Source of the DNA: Closterium sp. Naga37s-1 | Taxonomy: Eukaryota > Streptophyta > Zygnematophyceae > Desmidiales > Closteriaceae | Direction of reading: 5' to 3' | Assembly (NCBI GenBank): GCA_947471745.1 | Contig: CANJKZ010000922.1 | Location: 1,358,501-1,422,500, forward strand | Length of the DNA: 64,000 bases | Made by a program: the position numbers and the translations under genes | Notes under the pieces: generated by a model | What the model was told of the DNA's origin: nothing | The model's input: the letters and a program-made list of their open reading frames with translations, nothing else | The model's database searches: none | In this document: piece after piece, positions 58,301 through 64,000 of the stretch | Layout: each line of letters starts with the position of its first letter | Numbering within the stretch: the first letter of the stretch is position 1

Positions 58301-58794
58301 TCTCACAGGCGAACACTGCTGATATCTTCACCAAGGCCCCGTGGCCTGGTGATCATCAGCGTTTCTGCACTGCTCTTGGGCTTGTGCCCACTCTGCCTCA
58401 CTTGCTTGTCTCTTGACCTTGGCTTGTACTGTGATCTATATATATACCTGCATGCTCACTCTTGCTAGTTTGTGATCACTGTACTTCTTGTTCTACTATA
58501 TCACTCCATGTGGACTGGCCTTGTGGCCACTTGCCTGTGCTCGGACTGTGTGGTGACTTTGTGATCCACCCTGAGCTTGTGGTGTTCCTTCTATTGACTG
58601 GTCTTGTGACCATTTGCTTGTCTTTGTATTTTTTTTGCACTTCAATTAGGCTATGGTGGTTTGTCAAAGTTATATTTGTGTAGGCTTTAGCTTGTAGTGA
58701 GTTGCATGCTAGGGGGTACAACAGTTCTCTCGACGCTCTATGTACCCCTCCCCTTTAACCTAATGCACTTTATTCATAGTCCTTAATCTTAACA
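55306..58794 (+). mobile_element. Ty1/copia element J, fossil
   Basis: An old copia copy with many breaks. Parts: the polyglycine end of gag (55306-55450), a knuckle of the form C-x8-C-x4-H-x4-C (about 55580-55640), a protease/integrase-junction region (about 55900-56120), integrase (about 56140-56760), integrase C-terminal region, a short Gly/Glu repeat (about 57370-57440), the end of RT (about 57540-57790), RNase H (about 57940-58330), tail and 3' LTR (58662-58794). Its sequence is more distant from K than any other short-LTR copy here. The start of gag and the 5' LTR lie on the far side of the I insertion and are not found. Confidence 0.85.
58662..58794 (+). repeat. 3' LTR of element J
   Basis: The LTR is about 133 bp, TGTCAAAGTTATATTTG...AATCTTAACA. 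The start matches the family but the middle and end are strongly diverged. Confidence 0.7.
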
Positions 58795-59223
58795 GGCTGC
58801 TGACTACTGGCTGGTCACACCTGCCACCCCAATACCCTCCCACCCTCCCTATACCCCCCCCCCCCCCCTCCTTTCACTGCTGCACGCGTATCAGGGAAAG
58901 GGAGAAGGCGGGCGGTGGAGTAGTGAAGTGGCACAGCAGCTTGCGTCAACTTCCCTCGCCACCTCCACGCACAACGGAAGTCACGGCGACAGCTGGCGCA
59001 TGGGGCGACTGGCTCGTAGCAGCGGAATCGATGGGGAGGCGAAGGGGCGGGGCGATGGGGCGAGTGGCGACGGGGTGCAGCGGCTCGGCGATGAAGCGGC
59101 GGTGCAGCGGCTTGACGTGGTAGGCGGGGTCGTTGTGGCGGCGATGGGTGCTGCAACGACGGGCGCCGCCATGGGCGCTATGGGATGCCGCATCAGGGGC
59201 GCGACAGGGTGGACGTGACAGGG
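58795..59223. other. Unassigned G+C-rich spacer
   Basis: This lies between J and the TRIM-like element. It contains a run of about 15 C at about 58857-58871 and a G-rich stretch with GCGGCTCGGCGATG-like words, but no protein-like frame or RNA gene that I can support. Confidence 0.5.
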
Positions 59224-59228
59224 GTCTG

Positions 59229-59366
59229 TGTCAGAGGTCCACTGGTGATCCCTGATTGATCCTAGGGAAGGGTTACATGCTCGTTGTCCAGGGGGGTTAT
59301 GGGCGTACTGACCCGCTACTTAAGAAGCCCTTTTATCCCAATGGTCTAGTGATTGGGATTTTGACA
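59229..59366 (+). repeat. 5' LTR of the TRIM-like element
   Basis: 138 bp, TGTCAGAGGTCC...GGGATTTTGACA, preceded by GTCTG and followed by the primer site. Near its end lies TGGTCTAGTGA (59342-59352), which resembles an RNA polymerase III A box. Confidence 0.9.
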
Positions 59367-59378
59367 TGGTATGAGAGC
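59367..59378 (+). promoter_or_regulatory. Primer-binding site of the TRIM-like element
   Basis: TGGTATGAGAGC directly follows the LTR and differs at one base from the complement of the initiator tRNA-Met 3' end. Ten bases later GGTTCAAATCC (59389-59399) matches an RNA polymerase III B-box pattern. Confidence 0.85.
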
Positions 59379-59435
59379 AAAAGTCTCGGGTTCAAATCCC
59401 AGTGTGTGCACTTCGGGCATCCCAGTGCGGGGGGG

Positions 59436-59573
59436 TGTCAGAGGTCCACTGGTGATCCCCGATTGATCCTAGGGAAGGGTTACAGGCTCGTTGTCCTGGG
59501 GGGTTATGGGCGCACTGACCCGCTACTTAAGAAGCCCTTTTATTCCAATGGTCTAGTGGTTGGGATTCTGACA
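59436..59573 (+). repeat. 3' LTR of the TRIM-like element
   Basis: 138 bp, same length as the first and 131 of 138 positions the same. Followed by the GTCTG target duplication. Confidence 0.9.
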
Positions 59574-59765
59574 GTCTGCGACAACCTGCGTGAAGGCCGC
59601 CACGGCAGTCGCGGTCATCTTTGCGACCGTCGCGTAACAGACCGCGACGATCGCTCATGAGAGGGGACGCGCTAGCAGCAGCCATGTCTTAAAAAAAAAG
59701 GTTACTAGGACCAGAAATGGCTCGATACCATGTCAGTATCTTAGCTTAACTTAGTTGGCTTAGGA
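59574..59765 (-). other. Spacer with a possible LTR/primer-site edge
   Basis: Most of this stretch is unassigned. At 59709-59745 the minus strand reads ...GATACTGACA then TGGTATCGAGCC, the pattern of a copia LTR end followed by an initiator-tRNA-Met-like primer site, with a poly-A run nearby as in the E leader. It may be the remaining edge of one more minus-strand element. Confidence 0.45.
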
Positions 59766-61600
59766 GCCTAGGGTACATAAGGCAACCTACAAGCTCTGTG
59801 TGGCGACCACTAGGCTCAACAGGCATGCCAGGAACAGGAGCAGTGCGTGTGTGTTAGAGAGCTGAAGCTTGAACCACTGAAGGACCTGCTGCACCATTTG
59901 TGACTTGTGGTGCGAGCGGCTTTGCCCTTGGTGATCTGCAAGCCAAGGTAGCTGCGTTGTTCACCAAGGTTAGTGCACGTGCGTCTCTTCAAGAGTTGAA
60001 TCTTTACCTCAGCTAGAGCAACCCAGTCTGTAGTAGTAAATACGAAGTCAATAACATAGAAGATTATGGAGAAAGGAGTGGGGCCAGTACGAACGAACAC
60101 TGACGGGTCAGCGGACGAAGGACGCAACCAAAGAGAAGCAAGAGTGGAGCGGAGAGTGTCGTGCCACTCACGAGGCTCATGGCGGAGACGATGTTGGTCA
60201 ACCGCTGCTTGAGTTGGCCGATGCAGATGTCGTCGCTGGCGTTGTACTTTTGCGTGATGAACTACCAGGCCTGAAAGCCGGCGTCCACGCATTGACGACA
60301 TGTCTTCATTGCCAATTGCACCATCGGCGAGTAGCACCTCGAGATGACCATGAATGTCAGCAGGTGAGTAGCGCTAAATTCCACGCTGAGCTTGACGTTG
60401 TCCTCGTCCAGCGTCTCCACATCACCGTCGATGAACCTCTTCTGTCCCGAAATCTCTAGCTGCGGCTCAATCGACTCCGTCCATGTTGTCAACTCTTGTC
60501 AACCTTCTAGCAGCTTTTGCATGGCTATCTTGTCTGGTAAAAACTTGAAGTAGCCATACGTCGGGGAGATTCCACCACCTCGACCAGCCGATGTCGACGT
60601 CCACGTGGACCCTGCACCACCTCGTCGAGGAGAGCGACGTCGACCGTCGACGTTGCCTCGTAAGCTGCCTGTAGTCGCCGAATGCAACACATGGACCCGG
60701 GTTCCACCAACGCCAACAATGTTAATTCTGCAGGTTCCTCGAATCACATCCCGCGTCACCCTCGTACCTCCGTTCCCGACGAGGTTGCCGATGCCTTTGT
60801 CAGTTGCAGTTCGAGGAGAGGCGGATGCAATGTTCGCTTCAGCATGGGGAGGGGGATGCTCGCGCGCCCACTGCGCATGAGTTCCTAGGAGCAGCACCTC
60901 CAAGTCTGCCCCGCCGTACTCACCATTCTGGTGGTGTTCCCGCACATCATCCTCTCGCGCCTCATGGTATCTCCTACTCCTTCGACTACAGGGTCGTCCA
61001 TGGCCGACTAAGACGGCTACCGGTCTAAGTGATGACTTAGCTAACGCGCAACAGTCTAATCTGAAGGTCTATCGTGGGGTCGTTCACGCTCATCGCACCA
61101 TCTAGAGATTCACTCTACAACGGGTAGACAAACTGCGTGGGAGGCTATGGGGTTGTATAAGGGATAGTAAAGCTCTCTAGCAATTGTGCAAACTTGTGTG
61201 TTCACAGGAACATTTTGCAAGGGGTTCACTAAGAATATTGAAGGAACAAGAGTACAATGAGGCATGCAACTTGATATAGAAAGGAAGGCATTGCAACACC
61301 TAGCAAGCATTATGCAAGGCGGCCTACCAGCGTAGCAGAAGGGCGACGTGCCAACACTGCAGTAGGGGGGCATGCCAGCGTTGCACCTAAAGTTGTCCGC
61401 CAGCAGTGCAGTCGCAGGTGAACATGTGCGCCACCTACCAAGTAGATGTAGGTCTGCACAGCAGTCAGCTGTGACACTTGCACATTGCGCAGGCGCCAGG
61501 TTGAACATGTGTCGACGATTTTGCCAGCTACCTGCTGTCGAGCACGTGGTGCCATTCCACAGGTTGACTTCGTCAAAACCTCCTATGCGAATTTTGCACA
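59757..61600 (-). mobile_element. Old copia element L: LTR, leader, gag and RT pieces
   Basis: On the minus strand: LTR-like block (about 61580-61101), decayed primer site (61100-61085, TGGTGCGATGAGCGTG), leader and gag start (about 61040-60570), gag (about 60540-60200, with the SIEPQLEI-type N-terminal motif of copia Gag), then RT pieces (about 60200-59760: PREWHDTLR, YLGLQITK, GCLMY motifs). The LTR-to-gag block is homologous to M at 9797-10765 in inverted orientation. Integrase and RNase H are absent and there are many breaks. The gag and LTR differ from the dominant short-LTR family, so this is a separate, older copia lineage. Confidence 0.65.
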
Positions 61601-62215
61601 CATGCCGAATTTCATAGTTGAGCGAATACAGCCGACCAGTTCGACGCCGCTCTGTCGACCAACATTTGCCGAGACGGAGCTCGCCGAGACAGAGCTCGCC
61701 GAGACGGAGCTCACCGAACCCGTCGATGAGCACATCGATCACACATTGTCGGCGAACTTCGACCAGCGGACGAGCTCGTCGACTACCATTCTCGTTGAAC
61801 AAGGCAGCGCCTATTCGACAATCAGTGTTGTCAAACAGTGTAGGCTTATTCGATGACCACTTCGTTGAATCCACAATGTTGGCGTCGAAGACGACCGCGC
61901 CCAAGCGAGGGTGGGGCCTATGCGGTTGAGCTCGAGGCCAGAGTTTCTTTCTGTTGGGCAACAAAAAGGCACCTTCCACGAAGATACTGGCGTTGATGTT
62001 ATTGTTCAACCGAAGGATGCCTGAGCCTTTGATGCCGTATGTCTGCTATTGCTCGATGTCCTCGATGTCATCGTATTACGCATAGAGACGTGTTTCTCGA
62101 AATGACAGCTGTTACTCATTTACTGCAACCGATTTTCCTGCTTCAGCGGGAACGTCGGTGATGCAGGCCTGCACGGTGGGGCCACAGAGGTCGGCGACAT
62201 TAGCACCAGCACCGT
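61600..62215. other. Unassigned spacer
   Basis: No supported gene. At about 61665-61716 there are three to four copies of a 15-bp unit GAGACGGAGCTCGCC. The rest may be outer LTR or flanking sequence of L. Long frames on the minus strand run across the L LTR and are not protein-like. Confidence 0.45.
61665..61716. repeat. Short tandem repeat, 15-bp unit
   Basis: About three and a half copies of GAGACGGAGCTCGCC with small variations. Confidence 0.75.
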
Positions 62216-64000
62216 GCATAGTGGCGCAGCACGTAGGAGCAGCAGTAGCAGCAGTAGCAGTAGCAGCAGTAGGGGCGACTGGCCGGGGGGGGGGCCTAGG
62301 AGCGTTGGGCCGCGGGGCCAGGAACGAAGGGGAGGGGCCGAGGGGCCGGGGGCCTAGGGGCGAAGGGCCGCGGGGCCAGGAACGAAGGGGGCCGAGGGGC
62401 CGGGGGCCTAGGGTCGACGGGCCGCGGGGCCAGGTACGAAGGGGCCGAGGGGCCAAGGGGCCTAGGGGCGACAGGCCGCGGGGCCAGGAACAGAGGGGGC
62501 CGAGGGGCCTGGGGCCTAGGGGCGTCGGGCCGCGGGGCCAGGTACTAAGGGGCTGAGGGGCCTGGGGCCTAGGGGCGTCGGGCCGCGGGGCCAGGAACAC
62601 AGGGGGTCGAGGGGCCGAGGGGCCGGGGGCCGAGGGGCGACGGGCCGCGGGGCCAGGAACAAAGGGGGCAGAGGGGCCGAGGGGCCGGGGGCCTAGGGGC
62701 GACGGGCCCCGGGGCCAGGTACGAAGGGGCCGAGGGGCCGGGGGCCTAGGGGCGACGGGCCGCGGGGCCAGGAACAAAGGGGGCCGAGGGGCCTGGGGCC
62801 TAGGGGCGTCGGGCCACGGGGCCAGGTACTAAGGGGCCGAGGGTCCTGGGGCCTAGGGGCGTCAGGCCGCGGGGCCAGGAACACAGGGGGCCGAGGGGCC
62901 AAGGGGCCGGGGGCCTAGGGGCGACGGGCCGCGGGGCCAGGAACACCGGGGGCCGAGGGGCCGGGGGCCTAGGGGCGACAGGCCGCGGGGCCAGGTACGA
63001 AGGGGCCGAGGGGCCTGGGGCCTAGGGGCGTCAGGCCGCGGGGCCTAGGAGCGAAGGGGCCGCGGGTCCTAGGGCGACGGGCCACGGGGCCTTGGGCCGA
63101 GAGGGCCGCGGGGACAGGAGCGACGGGCCGCGGGGCCGGGGGGCCTAGGAGTGAAATGGGCCGCGGGGCCTAGGTCGACAGGCCACGGGGCCTTGGAGCG
63201 AAAGGGCCGCGGTGCCAGGAGCGACGGGCCTAGGTGGCGACAGGCCTAGGGCGACGAGCTGCGGGGCCAGGAGCAAAAGGGCCGCGGGGCCAGGAGCAAA
63301 AGGGGCCACGGGGCCAGGAGCAAAAAGGGCCGCGGGGCCAGGAGCAAAAGGGGCCACGGGGCCAGGAGCAAAAGGGGCCGCGGGGCCAGAACGACGGGGC
63401 GACGGGCTGCGGGGCCTAGGGGCGACGGGCCGCGGGGCCTAGGTGGCGACGTGCCGCAGGTCGACGGGGCGCGGGGCGACGGGCCTAGGTGGCGAGGAGC
63501 CTAGGGCGACGGGCCACGAGGCCAGAAGCAAAAGGGGCCGCGGGGCCAGGAGCAAAAGGGCCGCGGGGCCAGGGGGCGACGGGGCCTAGGCGACGGGCCG
63601 TGAGCGACGGGCCAAGGGGCCGGGAACGACGGGGCCGCGGGGCCAGAAACAATGGGCCGAGGGGCCTAGGGCCTAGGTGCGACGGGGCCGCGGGGCCAGA
63701 AACGAAAGGCCGCGGGGCCAGAAAGGAAGGGCCGCGGGGCCGTGGGGGGGGCCTAGGTGCGACGGGCCACGGGCGACGGGGCCTAGGGGCCGGGAACGAC
63801 AGGCCGAGGGGCCTAGGGCCTAGGTGCGATGGGGCCGCGGGGCCAGAAACGAAGGGCCGCAGGCGGGGGGGCCAAGGGGCCGGGAACGACAGGCCTAGGG
63901 GCCTGGAACGACGGGCCGCGGGGCCAGAAGGGAAGGGCCGCGGGGCTGTGGGGGGGGGCCTAGGTGCGACGGGTCACGGGCGACGGGGCCTAGGGGCCAG
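62216..64000 (-). mobile_element. Ty1/copia element N, leader only (runs off right edge)
   Basis: The left edge (62216-62272) matches the stretch just upstream of the gag start in C and F: GTGGCGCAGCAC followed by GCAGTA-type units. Beyond it lies a very long G+C-rich minisatellite leader to the end of the window. By comparison with C and F, the element is on the minus strand, with its LTR beyond the right edge. No gag of this copy is recognisable to the left of the leader. Confidence 0.7.
62280..64000 (-). repeat. G+C-rich leader minisatellites of element N
   Basis: At about 62290-63060 units of about 59-60 bp contain GGGGCCAGGAACGAAGGGG and GGGGCCTAGGGGCGACGGG in many variants. At about 63260-63390 a cleaner array has units of about 25 bp containing GCGGGGCCAGGAGCAAAAG, about five copies. 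The remainder is irregular. At more than 1.7 kb it is the longest leader array in the window. Confidence 0.8.

Larger units (their letters stand above)
59229..59573 (+). mobile_element. TRIM-like miniature LTR retrotransposon, 345 bp
   Basis: Two 138-bp direct repeats (59229-59366 and 59436-59573) flank only 69 bp. Each starts TGTCAGAGG and ends with TGACA. The internal part begins directly with TGGTATGAGAGC, one change from the initiator tRNA-Met site TGGTATCAGAGC, and ends in GCGGGGGGG, a polypurine tract touching the second repeat. The unit is bounded by perfect 5-bp target duplications GTCTG (59224-59228 and 59574-59578). There is no coding capacity. This is the full layout of a terminal-repeat retrotransposon in miniature. 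The repeats differ at 7 of 138 positions (about 5%), so the insertion is moderately old. Mobilisation would need proteins from an autonomous element, plausibly the short-LTR copia family here, whose LTR edges, primer site and target-duplication length are alike. Confidence 0.92.

Noticed and set aside
58815-59156. A host gene in the G+C-rich spacer
   Set aside because: The open frames are short, overlap on both strands and are low in complexity, with no domain, splice pattern or relative in the window.
59335-59405. A tRNA gene or tRNA-derived SINE
   Set aside because: A-box and B-box words and tRNA-like arms are present, but the presumed anticodon loop lacks the usual T33, there is no clear acceptor stem, and the whole lies inside a direct-repeat unit with GTCTG duplications and a primer site. 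A TRIM-like LTR element explains more.
61110-62009. Minus-strand open frame of 299 codons
   Set aside because: It runs through the LTR-like block of L and unassigned flank, has irregular composition and no recognisable domain. The homologous stretch in M does not keep the same frame open.
62280-64000. CRISPR-like or satellite array
   Set aside because: Units vary in length and lack unique spacers. Their position beside a gag-proximal motif matches the leader of the copia family.

Overview
Nature of the window. I recognise no host gene, tRNA, rRNA or CRISPR array. Almost all of the 64 kb is retrotransposon: at least twelve Ty1/copia copies or fragments, two Ty3/gypsy fragments, and one very small non-autonomous LTR element (TRIM-like). 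This points to an intergenic, repeat-packed part of a eukaryotic nuclear genome with high GC. The copia primer-binding sites resemble TGGTATCAGAGC, the site complementary to initiator tRNA-Met, and TRIM-type elements are best known from plants. A green-lineage genome (alga, moss or similar) therefore fits, but this is an inference with no host gene to confirm it.

The dominant family. The copia elements share one plan: an LTR of only about 130 bp; an initiator-tRNA-Met-like primer site; a leader of about 0.3-1.7 kb made of G+C-rich minisatellites; one long gag-protease-integrase-RT-RNase H frame; a conserved tail of about 200 bp; a short G-rich polypurine tract; and the LTR. Gag carries a long polyglycine tract and a widely spaced C-x13-C-x3-H-x4-C knuckle. 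Gly/Ala/Glu minisatellites lie between integrase and RT.

Layout. 1-5536: copia A sitting in copia B (both +). 6.0-9.6 kb: copia C (-). 9.8-10.77 kb: old copia M (+). 10.77-15.34 kb: copia D (-). 16.07-19.43 kb: Ty3/gypsy O (-), into which copia E (-, 19434-26856, target duplication GTACA) has inserted. 27.5-35.1 kb: copia F (-). 35.1-35.8 kb: Ty3/gypsy gag piece P (+). 35.8-41.2 kb: copia G with copia H inside it (both -). 41.2-55.3 kb: copia I (+), split by copia K (45377-52857, +), which looks whole and has two identical LTRs. 55.3-58.8 kb: old copia J (+), into which I appears to have inserted. 59229-59573: a 345-bp TRIM-like element with 5-bp target duplications GTCTG. 59.7-61.6 kb: old copia L (-), sister to M. 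62.2-64.0 kb: leader of copia N (-), running off the window.

How the parts relate. The copies form nests (K in I in J; H in G; A in B; E in O), which give a relative order of insertion. K is the youngest and the only copy seen with a complete uninterrupted polyprotein. It, or close kin, could supply proteins to the TRIM-like element, which has the same type of LTR ends, primer site and 5-bp target duplication but no coding capacity.
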